The notes under the pieces were generated by a model. The model saw nothing but the letters and a program-made list of their open reading frames with translations. It was not told where the DNA came from and made no database searches. Positions 1 to 5,778 of a stretch of 7,234 nt of DNA are shown piece after piece. Within the stretch, counting starts at the first letter, position 1; each line of letters opens with the position of its first letter. The stretch comes from Pseudomonadota bacterium (GTDB taxonomy: Bacteria > Pseudomonadota > Gammaproteobacteria > Steroidobacterales > GCA-2729495): assembly GCA_030836925.1 (NCBI GenBank), contig JAUPLK010000077.1:1-7234 (forward strand). The letters are read 5' to 3'. A program made the position numbers and the translations under genes.

Positions 1-1311
1 AATCTCCTGGTGCTGTCGATCGCCACCGACCTCGGCATGCAGCCGATGGGACTGTTCGATTTCACGTCCATCACCGTCATCGCGCTGCTGGTTGCACTGC
101 CCTATCTCTGGCTGATCGCACCACATCTGCTGCCCGGCACCAGCGGTGAGGGCAGGCAGGCACAACGCCAGTTTGAAGCGCGCGTCGTGGTCGGTACCGC
201 GAATGAGCGGCTGGTCGGGCGACGACTCGATGAACTGACCCGACTGCTGGGCAAGGCGCTGCCACTCATCGAAATCATCCGCGGCGATGCCCCGGTGGAC
301 AGGGACACGCTCGGGCAGATCGAGGCCGGTGATGTGCTGATCCTGCGCGATACGCCGGCTGGCCTGCGCGAAATCGCTGCGGTACTGCGCGTGGACCTGT
401 TTGACCGCTACGGCGAAGGCCGCTTTGCCGGTGTCGATACGCGCGTCAACGACATCAGCCTTGCCGAGGCCGTGATCGGTTCCGACTCCGCGCTGGTCGG
501 CAAAAGCCTGTCCGAGGCGCGCTTTTCCGAGCGCTTCAGCGTCGTCGTGGTTGGCATGATGCGCAGTGCCGGGCAGATCCTGCGCGACGGCCGACCCATC
601 GACGAGGTGCCGCTGGCGCCAGGCGACGTGCTGCTGGTGCAGGGCGAGAACCAGCGTCTGGAAGCGCTCAAGAGCGAGCCACACCTGCTGATGCTGGACA
701 GCAACCTGCAACTGCCGCGCTCGCCACTCGCGGCACGCGCCCTGCTGATCATGCTGCTGGTGATCGTCACTGCGGCCACGAAAGTCCTGCCGATCCACGT
801 CGCGGCATTTTTCGGCGTCATCGCCATGCTGCTGACCCACTGCGTCAAGCTGGAGGGCATCGGCAAGGCGCTGAGTCCGGCCGTCATCCTGCTGGTGGCA
901 TCGAGCATTGCGCTCGGTTCCACGCTGGTCAGCACCGGTGCTGCCGACTGGATTGCCAGCGGTATCTCGTTCGTGGTCGCGGGAACCTCGCCAGCGGTGC
1001 AGATCGCGATTTTCATGGCCTTCTCGGCCGTACTCACCAACTTCGTCTCGAACAGTGCCGCAGCTGCAGTCGGCACGCCGATCGCCATCGCCACGGCAGC
1101 CCAGCTCGGCGCCCCTCTCGAGCCGTTTGCACTGGCCATCCTGTTCGGCGCCAACCTGAGTTTCGCCACGCCGATGGCCTACCAGACCAATCTGCTGGTG
1201 ATGAACGCAGCTGGCTACAGGTTCAGTGACTTCGTCCGCGTGGGGCTGCCGCTGGTCGTGCTCATGCTGGTCACGCTGTCCATCCTGCTTGCCCGGCGTT
1301 ACGGACTTTGA
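1..1311 (+). CDS. SLC13-type transporter with two RCK_C domains, 5' truncated
   Basis: This is the C-terminal 436 residues of an inner-membrane divalent anion:Na+ symporter-like permease. The reading frame is open from base 1 and already reads NLLV at the edge, which matches the end of the first GT(S/P)TNLL motif of this family, so the N-terminal membrane half lies outside the window. Numbering from base 1, a hydrophobic helix (about 22-43) is followed by a soluble region with two RCK_C (TrkA-C) domains at about 58-133 and 146-225, each showing the L-x-E/D and 'GDVL(I/L)' pattern. Four to six further membrane helices follow from about 243. The second substrate/Na+ motif (SNSAAAAVGTP, from about 350) and the segment GANLSFATPMAYQTN (383-397) are typical of the family. 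The substrate cannot be told; family members carry dicarboxylates, sulfate or citrate. RCK_C domains usually bind a small ligand that gates transport. The gene ends 18 bases before the flavin reductase gene. Confidence 0.9.
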   Translation, partial: NLLVLSIATDLGMQPMGLFDFTSITVIALLVALPYLWLIAPHLLPGTSGEGRQAQRQFEARVVVGTANERLVGRRLDELTRLLGKALPLIEIIRGDAPVDRDTLGQIEAGDVLILRDTPAGLREIAAVLRVDLFDRYGEGRFAGVDTRVNDISLAEAVIGSDSALVGKSLSEARFSERFSVVVVGMMRSAGQILRDGRPIDEVPLAPGDVLLVQGENQRLEALKSEPHLLMLDSNLQLPRSPLAARALLIMLLVIVTAATKVLPIHVAAFFGVIAMLLTHCVKLEGIGKALSPAVILLVASSIALGSTLVSTGAADWIASGISFVVAGTSPAVQIAIFMAFSAVLTNFVSNSAAAAVGTPIAIATAAQLGAPLEPFALAILFGANLSFATPMAYQTNLLVMNAAGYRFSDFVRVGLPLVVLMLVTLSILLARRYGL

Positions 1312-1329
1312 TCAAGGGAATTTCCATTT

Positions 1330-2223
1330 ATGAAGCTTGCTGATCTGTTTCGTCGTCACCCGCGCACCATCGATGAGCCTTTCGTGGCCAGCCCGCTGCG
1401 CGACAACTGGTACCAGGCCAGCGCGTACTGGCCCTCGTCCTTTGCCCTGATCACGACCGTCGACGAGCAGGGCAACACCAACATCGGGCCCTACCAGCTC
1501 AGCTTTCCCTTCGAGGTAATCGGCGGGCGTTCCTTCCTGGTCTGCAGCCGGCAGAACTCCAACACGGACCGGTACATCAGGCGCGGCGGTGTCTGTGCGC
1601 TGAACTTCGTGGAATTCGATCGCCGCACGCTGAAGAAGATCGTCAGTCTCGGCTACCCGGGGCAGGACACCGTCGAGAAGATGCGTGACAGCCCCTACAC
1701 GCTGATCGACAGCCCGACCCCGGGCCGGCAATCCGACGGCAAGCGCTTCCCGAAAATCCTCAAGGAAGCCTTCCAGGTTTTCGAGTGCACGTGGGACTCG
1801 GCACAGCCGATTCGCGACAACGGCAAAACACCCGAGTATTTCGTGCTGCGGATCGACAACATCCTGCTCAAGCAGACCTGGGCCACGAACATCGAGGAAG
1901 GCACGCGGCAGATGCCGCAGATGCCGATCACCTATGGCTTTCGCGATGGCGGCAAATTCTGGTTTGCTGAACACAGGAAGCCCTTCTGGCTGCCGACACC
2001 GACCGACAAGGGCCCGAAGGAAGAAGCGATCATGTACGAAGCAAACCGCATCGACCCGGAAGTGAGCTTCACCCGCGATGCCTGCCGTCAGCTGACCGGC
2101 GTGCCGAAGCCCTTCATCAAGACCGTGCTCAAGGGCATCGTCAAGCAGGCCAAAGAACGCGGCATTGCCGAGGTCGACCGCGATTTCGTGCTGCAGCTGC
2201 AGAAAGAACGCGACGGCGCGTAG
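1330..2223 (+). CDS. flavin reductase-like FMN-binding split-barrel protein with a PCP_red-like C-terminus
   Basis: This 297-residue cytoplasmic protein lacks a signal peptide. Residues about 25-200 have the layout of the flavin reductase/DIM6-NTAB split barrel: the opening strand with SSFALITTVDEQGNTNIGPY (36-55, compare the usual 'P-x-x-ALVTT-x-D-x-x-G-x-x-N-x-AP'), then 'FLVCSRQNSNTDRYIRRGG' with an NTxRxIR flavin-phosphate-type motif (77-84), and 'CALNFVEFD' (89-97). Such proteins bind FMN and reduce it, or use it for oxidoreductase chemistry; the substrate is unknown. The C-terminal 50 residues (about 246-295) are helical and carry VPKPFIKTVLKGIVKQAKER (258-277) followed by GIAEV. This resembles the PCP_red domain pattern (VPxFVRxxVRxxxExxARExGxxxI). 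A ribosome site AAGGGA at 1314-1319 supports the ATG at 1330. The 18-base gap suggests co-transcription with the transporter. The last codons and the TAG stop lie within the left arm of the REP pair. Confidence 0.85.
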   Translation: MKLADLFRRHPRTIDEPFVASPLRDNWYQASAYWPSSFALITTVDEQGNTNIGPYQLSFPFEVIGGRSFLVCSRQNSNTDRYIRRGGVCALNFVEFDRRTLKKIVSLGYPGQDTVEKMRDSPYTLIDSPTPGRQSDGKRFPKILKEAFQVFECTWDSAQPIRDNGKTPEYFVLRIDNILLKQTWATNIEEGTRQMPQMPITYGFRDGGKFWFAEHRKPFWLPTPTDKGPKEEAIMYEANRIDPEVSFTRDACRQLTGVPKPFIKTVLKGIVKQAKERGIAEVDRDFVLQLQKERDGA

Positions 2224-2231
2224 GAACGGCG

Positions 2232-2253
2232 GTAGGAGCGCCTTCAGGCGCGA
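2232..2253 (+). repeat. REP unit 1
   Basis: The unit starts GTAGGAGCG and ends GGCGCGA. The stem GCGCC pairs with GGCGC around a TTCA loop. Confidence 0.88.
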
Positions 2254-2276
2254 TCCCCGCATCATCCGGATAATGA

Positions 2277-2298
2277 TCGCGGCTGAAGCCGCTCCTAC
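2277..2298 (-). repeat. REP unit 2 (inverted relative to unit 1)
   Basis: Read on the minus strand the unit starts GTAGGAGCG and ends GCCGCGA. The stem GCGGC pairs with GCCGC around the same TTCA loop. It differs from unit 1 only by a swapped base pair in the stem. A further GCTCCTAC at 2303-2310 is a partial copy of the unit's end. Confidence 0.88.
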
Positions 2299-2317
2299 CG
2301 CCGCTCCTACGCGCCGA

Positions 2318-3784
2318 TCAGTCGTCCGAGTCCTCCAGCTCCAGTTCGTCAGCCACGATGGCACCACCGCTCTGCGTGAACTGCACCTCGACCTCGGAGC
2401 CATTGCTGATGGCAGCAAAGAAAGCCTCCGCGCTGATGGCGTTGTCATCGTCGTCGCGGTACTGGGTACCCGCATCGGTGGTCACTGGTACACCGAGGAC
2501 CGACAGGCTGCGTGCAACACCATTCACGGCGCTGGCAGGGCCGCGCAACAGACCCTCGGTGTCGGCAGCATCCCGCTCCAGGATGACCGCTGTCAGCATG
2601 GCACCGGTACCCGGATCACCCCGGACCTCCACGTAGTTGCCCACGGTAATGTCATCCAGCCCGAAGAACTGGCCGACGGCGCCGGTCTGGTCCTCGAAGC
2701 GGGTCTCGGCAGTCACCGTCACGGTGACACCGGCAATGACCAGCGTACCGGCACCGGCGTTGACGGCCGTGACGTTGCCTGCCACTCGCCCGTCGATGCT
2801 GTCGTCGTCGCCGTCGTCATCGTCGTCGCCGGACTTGAACTCGACCTGGCGGGCCACCAGCACGCCGGACGAGTTCAGCTCGCCCTCGACCTCGACCTTG
2901 ACGTTCAGGGCCAGGTCGCCGACCACGCCGTGCTCGTAGGTGGTCTGGGCGTTCGTCGTGACGGGGATCCCCGAGACGCTGAAGTTCGTGGCCGACACGA
3001 AGTCCGTGATGTAACCCTCGACTTCGCCATCGTCACCCTCATCGGCGCCCGAAATGCCGTCATCCTCGATCTCCACGCTGATGGCATAGAGGATCCCGGC
3101 GTCGAAGGTGTCGCCCTCCACTTCCACGAACAGGCCGTTGGCGAGGGCTGGCGGATTGAGGACGTCCACATAGTCCACGGTCAGGCCATTGATGATGAAC
3201 GTCCTGTCGAAGGTATCCAGGCTCTCGACCACCCCGCGCAGTTCGAAATCGTCGCTGTTCTCGCTGAAGTCGATGCGTGTGGCCCGGATGACCCCATTGC
3301 CGTCGATCAGGCCGCTGACCTCGACCACGTCATCCAGCTCGAGACCCGTGAGATCCCGGGGCACGATTTCATCATCGAAGGAAGTCGCCGCGTCGACGAT
3401 GACCACCTGTCCCAGTATCACCAGCGTCTGGTTGGCCGGATCAATGCTGTCGATGGGCCCTTCCAGCAGGTCGTCGTAGCTGACGGACTGCGCGCTGCGC
3501 GTGACGCCATCGTCACTGCTGTCCCACTGGATCGTCACCTGCTGACCGACCTTCAGGTCGGACTGGCTGCCAGGACCGTCGTCGATGTCGAAGTCGGCAG
3601 TGCCTGTCTCGTACTCGACACCATTGACGATGACACTGCCGAAACCATTGATCGTGCCATTGGTGACGCCGAGCCGGTCGATGCCGGCAACCACCCCGCC
3701 ACCGCCACCGCCGCACGCCACCAGGGCGCCCAGCATCAGGGCACCAAGACCTGCCGCGCCGCATCCATGCCTCAGAATCCGCAT
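2318..3784 (-). CDS. DUF5666-repeat lipoprotein
   Basis: This is a 488-residue exported lipoprotein. The start is placed at the ATG at 3784, not at an in-frame ATG 24 codons upstream (3856), because it gives a proper signal sequence (basic MRILRHG, then a hydrophobic stretch) and has a ribosome site AAGGGG (3791-3796) six bases away. The lipobox is LVAC with the lipidated Cys at residue 24, followed by six glycines as a tether. The rest is made of about six beta-rich repeats of some 60-75 residues (about 35-105, 107-173, 182-240, 255-317, 332-404, 411-484). Each repeat has a 'G-x-(I/V)-x-x-(I/V)-x-x-x-x-x-(I/L)-x-(I/V)-x-G-(I/V)' opening and a 'G-x-x-V-E-V-x-G' middle, as in DUF5666. An acidic run of Asp and Gly at 319-328 links repeats 4 and 5. 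The protein is strongly acidic and almost free of cysteine after residue 24. The function of DUF5666 is not established; a structural or adhesive role in the periplasm or outer membrane is inference. It lies 13 bases downstream of the DUF6502 gene, so the two form an operon. Confidence 0.87.
   Translation of the reverse strand: MRILRHGCGAAGLGALMLGALVACGGGGGGVVAGIDRLGVTNGTINGFGSVIVNGVEYETGTADFDIDDGPGSQSDLKVGQQVTIQWDSSDDGVTRSAQSVSYDDLLEGPIDSIDPANQTLVILGQVVIVDAATSFDDEIVPRDLTGLELDDVVEVSGLIDGNGVIRATRIDFSENSDDFELRGVVESLDTFDRTFIINGLTVDYVDVLNPPALANGLFVEVEGDTFDAGILYAISVEIEDDGISGADEGDDGEVEGYITDFVSATNFSVSGIPVTTNAQTTYEHGVVGDLALNVKVEVEGELNSSGVLVARQVEFKSGDDDDDGDDDSIDGRVAGNVTAVNAGAGTLVIAGVTVTVTAETRFEDQTGAVGQFFGLDDITVGNYVEVRGDPGTGAMLTAVILERDAADTEGLLRGPASAVNGVARSLSVLGVPVTTDAGTQYRDDDDNAISAEAFFAAISNGSEVEVQFTQSGGAIVADELELEDSDD
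2801..2827. repeat. GTC/GAC trinucleotide tract coding for the Asp-rich linker
   Basis: Nine consecutive triplets on the plus strand are GTC, ATC or GCC, with seven of nine being GTC. On the coding (minus) strand they read GAC/GAT/GGC and give the Asp-Gly linker between repeats 4 and 5 of the lipoprotein. Length change by whole triplets would keep the frame. Confidence 0.6.
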
Positions 3785-3797
3785 ACCAAACCCCTTG

Positions 3798-4658
3798 TCA
3801 CTCGTCTGCGATGAGGAAAACACCAAGACCCAGCCGCATCTTCCTGCGCGCCTCACCAGACGCTGGACGCGCTTCGTGCTCGGTCAACCACTTGTCCATC
3901 CGCTCCAGGAATTCCTGGCCGTTCTTCTCGACGAAAGCCTCGAACTCGGGCAGCGCTGCCGGATCAACACTGTCACTGGTGGCACGACCGATGAAGCGAC
4001 GCGCAGGCGCGTCACGCCGAACGCCCGCTGCTTCAGCGCCGGCATCGAGGTTGTGCGTGATGCTGGAGCCGAGGTCGTGGAGCATGCCGCCCGCGTTCAA
4101 TATCCATTGCGGATCAAATCGCCGGGGCATGAAGTAACGACGCTCGGCGCGCAGCCTGCCGTCGGGCAAGCTCGTGATGGCTCCAACCCGCTCAAGTTCC
4201 TTGCGCATGCTGGTTACAGGCACGTCACCGCCATAACGTTGCCAGAGTGTGGCAAAACTGGCGCCGTCGCCCTCAGCGGGAAGAATGCAAGGTTTGCCAT
4301 CGGCTGTCAGGAAGTCCGGATCCTGGTGCCAGCCGGAAAGCACACGTGTGGCATCCGTGGTCTTGTTGGGCAGCGGGTCGGCCTCCTGCTCGAGCAGGGT
4401 CCGGACGCGGGCGATTTCCTTGCGGCTTACACCAGTGAGTATCGAGACGCGGGACACGTTGGTGGGACGGCCGTTGAGTCCGAAGTCCTGGCTCGCAACC
4501 GCAACGAATACGCTTTTCGACACCTCGGCGAATTCCCGCCAGGTCATCCCGCATTTCAGCAGCAGACTGGCGATGGGCCGGAGCAGTACCCTGCAGGTCT
4601 GCATCACGGCGCCACGGTCCAGAATATTGGCAGCTGTCGGGGAATCAGGACTATCCAT
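3798..4658 (-). CDS. DUF6502 family protein, putative HTH regulator
   Basis: This 286-residue soluble protein has no signal peptide. Residues about 22-60 (LLRPIASLLLKCGMTWREFA and the following SVFVAVASQDFG) and the segment GRPTNVSRVSILTGVSRKEI (63-82) match my memory of the DUF6502 family. The stretch 66-90 has the spacing of a helix-turn-helix, with TGVSRKE as the turn and start of the second helix. A second helical, winged-helix-like stretch lies at about 134-172 (SFATLWQRYGG ... MRKELERVGAI ... GRLRAERRYF). The C-terminal third is helical and charged. A DNA-binding regulator is a reasonable inference, not shown. The chosen start has only a weak ribosome site; Met19 is an alternative. The gene is first in an operon with the DUF5666 lipoprotein and has its own promoter and a possible operator upstream. 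Confidence 0.85.
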   Translation of the reverse strand: MDSPDSPTAANILDRGAVMQTCRVLLRPIASLLLKCGMTWREFAEVSKSVFVAVASQDFGLNGRPTNVSRVSILTGVSRKEIARVRTLLEQEADPLPNKTTDATRVLSGWHQDPDFLTADGKPCILPAEGDGASFATLWQRYGGDVPVTSMRKELERVGAITSLPDGRLRAERRYFMPRRFDPQWILNAGGMLHDLGSSITHNLDAGAEAAGVRRDAPARRFIGRATSDSVDPAALPEFEAFVEKNGQEFLERMDKWLTEHEARPASGEARRKMRLGLGVFLIADE

Positions 4659-4692
4659 CGGGGTCCAGGGATCCTATAGATAGATGAGCATC

Positions 4693-4715
4693 ATTTGGGA
4701 CTTTCTACCCCAAAT
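4693..4715. promoter_or_regulatory. candidate operator: 7-bp inverted repeat over the -10 region
   Basis: ATTTGGG (4693-4699) and CCCAAAT (4709-4715) are perfect inverted arms separated by nine bases. They flank the -10 hexamer and expected start site of the minus-strand promoter for the DUF6502 operon, so a dimeric protein bound here would block transcription. The identity of the binding protein is unknown; the DUF6502 product itself is one candidate. Confidence 0.45.
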
Positions 4716-4731
4716 ATACAGAGATCGTCAA
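4702..4731 (-). promoter_or_regulatory. sigma70-type promoter for the DUF6502-DUF5666 operon
   Basis: On the minus strand a -35 TTGACG (4726-4731, five of six matches to consensus) is followed after 18 bases by a -10 TAGAAA (4702-4707, four of six). The predicted start is near 4695, giving a leader of roughly 35-40 bases before the ATG at 4658. The stretch is AT-rich compared with its surroundings. Confidence 0.5.
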
Positions 4732-4754
4732 GTATCCTGTCGTGCCTGCACGGC

Positions 4755-5159
4755 CTATCTGAGCTGATAGCGGGTCCTCGCGACCTCCCTGCCTTGCGTA
4801 AACCACCTCAGGTCGAGCTGTCGTCGTGCCCGGTCGAGACGAGCCTCGACGTACTGGTAGTTCTTGAATACCTCTTCGAAGTTCAGACACTCGCCGGTCT
4901 TCCAGGGGAACCTGCCCGGAGCAAAGTCCGGCAGGTAACAAACCTCCTGAACGGTAGCCAGATCCACTCCCTGCAGCGGAATTTCCTGCAATTCATCGTC
5001 GGGCAGGATTTCCGGCGCAGTGCAGGCGCACAGGCTGAAGCCCGCAATCCAGAGCACGCTGAACACACCGGCCTTCAGTCGCGCAAACAGTTGACCAGAC
5101 CGTGGCGCAGCATGGTAAAACGCCAATACTTTCAGCCCCATCTCAAAGGAACCATGCAT
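4755..5159 (-). CDS. small putative lipoprotein, unrecognised
   Basis: I do not recognise this 134-residue protein. A hydrophobic stretch (residues about 30-45) ends in LCAC, an acceptable lipobox with the lipidated Cys at 46. The acidic mature part follows (PEILPDDELQEIPLQG), and then a charged region containing FEEVFKNYQYVEARLDRARR. The third-position GC of codons is high downstream of about codon 28 and lower before it, so the true start may be internal. The ATG at 5159 has a GGGAG at moderate distance but overlaps the first bases of sodB; the ATG at 5141 is the alternative, and either gives an unusually long region before the hydrophobic core. The opposite-strand frame over the same bases lacks any such features. 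It stands head-to-head with sodB and 96 bases upstream of the DUF6502 start on the same strand. Confidence 0.55.
   Translation of the reverse strand: MHGSFEMGLKVLAFYHAAPRSGQLFARLKAGVFSVLWIAGFSLCACTAPEILPDDELQEIPLQGVDLATVQEVCYLPDFAPGRFPWKTGECLNFEEVFKNYQYVEARLDRARRQLDLRWFTQGREVARTRYQLR
5091..5121 (+). promoter_or_regulatory. weak candidate promoter for sodB
   Basis: TTGACC (5091-5096) and TAAAAC (5116-5121) are separated by 19 bases, longer than ideal. AATACT at 5125-5130 is an alternative -10 without a good -35. No Fur box is visible. The sites lie inside the 5' part of the divergent small lipoprotein frame. Confidence 0.22.
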
Positions 5160-5736
5160 GCCCGTTACGCTCCCTGCGCTGCCCTATGCAATCGACGCAC
5201 TCGAACCCCATTACTCGACTGAAAACCTTCAGCTGCACCACGGCAAACACCATGCTGCATACGTGGCCAAGCTCAATGAGCTGCAGCCGGATGCCAGCGA
5301 TCCTGCGCTGGAGGCGCTGGTAAAAACCAGCGTGGGCGGCGTGTTCAACCAGGCCGCCCAGATCTGGAACCACACTTTCTTCTGGCACAGCATGAAGCCG
5401 CAGGGTGGTGGCAAGCCGGCCGGTGAACTGGCCGCGGCCATCGACCGCGACTTCGGCAGCTACGACAGCTTCCGCAAGGAATTCATCAGTGCCGGCATGG
5501 GCCAGTTCGGTTCGGGCTGGGTCTGGCTGGTGCTCGCCGACGGCAAACTGAAGATCGTCACCACCACCAATGCAGATACCCCGATCAAGGGCAGCGCAAA
5601 ACCGCTGATTACCGCCGACGTATGGGAACACGCCTATTACCCGACCTACAAGAACCTCCGCCAGAAGTTTCTTGAAGTCTTCCTCGACAATCTGGTGAAC
5701 TGGGACTTCGCAACGGCAAACCACGCCAGAAGGTAG
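5158..5736 (+). CDS. sodB: iron superoxide dismutase
   Basis: This cytoplasmic enzyme converts two superoxide ions into oxygen and hydrogen peroxide. The 192-residue length equals the usual bacterial FeSOD length (E. coli SodB is 193). The opening LPALPYAIDALEPH and the motif LHHGKHHAAYV are characteristic. The metal ligands are visible as His27, His72 (in WNHTFFW), Asp154 and His158 (in DVWEHAYY). Active-site Tyr35 and His31 are also present. The active-site glutamine is Gln68 (AAQIWNH), in the N-terminal half, which is the iron-type position; the manganese-type position instead has the FeSOD-like NADTPI. A strong ribosome site AAAGGA (5145-5150) lies seven bases before this ATG; another ATG four bases earlier is out of frame. 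It lies upstream of an outer-membrane protein gene on the same strand. Confidence 0.97.
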   Translation: MPVTLPALPYAIDALEPHYSTENLQLHHGKHHAAYVAKLNELQPDASDPALEALVKTSVGGVFNQAAQIWNHTFFWHSMKPQGGGKPAGELAAAIDRDFGSYDSFRKEFISAGMGQFGSGWVWLVLADGKLKIVTTTNADTPIKGSAKPLITADVWEHAYYPTYKNLRQKFLEVFLDNLVNWDFATANHARR

Positions 5737-5778
5737 CCCATCAAACCCGTGCTGGTCGCATTTTTTGAGGAAACTGCA

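Larger units (their letters stand above)
2214..2316. repeat. REP pair in inverted orientation (REPIN/BIME-like) between convergent genes
   Basis: Two 40-base arms, 2214-2253 and 2277-2316, are inverted copies matching at 37 of 40 positions, separated by 23 bases. Each arm holds a 22-base REP unit of the form GTAG-GAGCG-stem-TTCA-stem-CGA, plus an outer partial copy of the GTAGGA head. The spacer itself contains ATCAT and ATGAT facing each other, so one strand can fold into a long hairpin. GTAG-headed REPs with this layout are known from gammaproteobacteria, where they are mobilised by RAYT (REP-associated tyrosine transposase) proteins; no RAYT gene is present here. The location between two convergent 3' ends is typical, and the structure may end or protect both transcripts. 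It lacks the T tract of a classic intrinsic terminator. Confidence 0.9.

Noticed and set aside
2269..2278. GATAATGATC, which looks like half of a Fur box
   Set aside because: It is part of the spacer of the REP pair, between two convergent 3' ends, where an iron operator would have no promoter to act on.
2214..2316. The inverted repeat as an insertion sequence or attachment site
   Set aside because: There is no transposase or integrase frame between or near the arms, and the unit matches the REP layout instead.
1312..2475. A 387-codon minus-strand frame opposite the flavin reductase gene
   Set aside because: It is antisense to a well-supported gene and crosses the REP pair; its sequence has no family features.
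2165..3814. A 549-codon open frame on the plus strand opposite the DUF5666 lipoprotein
   Set aside because: It is a mirror of the GC-rich, Asp/Val-rich coding strand (GAC reads as GTC), overlaps the end of the flavin reductase gene and the REP pair, has no ribosome site or signal sequence, and reads as a low-complexity mixture of His, Asp, Val and Ala.
4741..4752. CGTGCCTGCACG palindrome as a terminator of the small lipoprotein gene
   Set aside because: The arms are only five bases with a two-base loop and no T tract follows on either strand; it may be chance.
4695..5222. A 175-codon plus-strand open frame over the small lipoprotein
   Set aside because: It runs into sodB in another frame, shows no recognisable motif, and the opposite frame has a lipobox and better codon pattern.
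5761..5766. T6 run after sodB as an intrinsic terminator
   Set aside because: No GC-rich hairpin precedes it; it lies directly before the ribosome site of the next gene.
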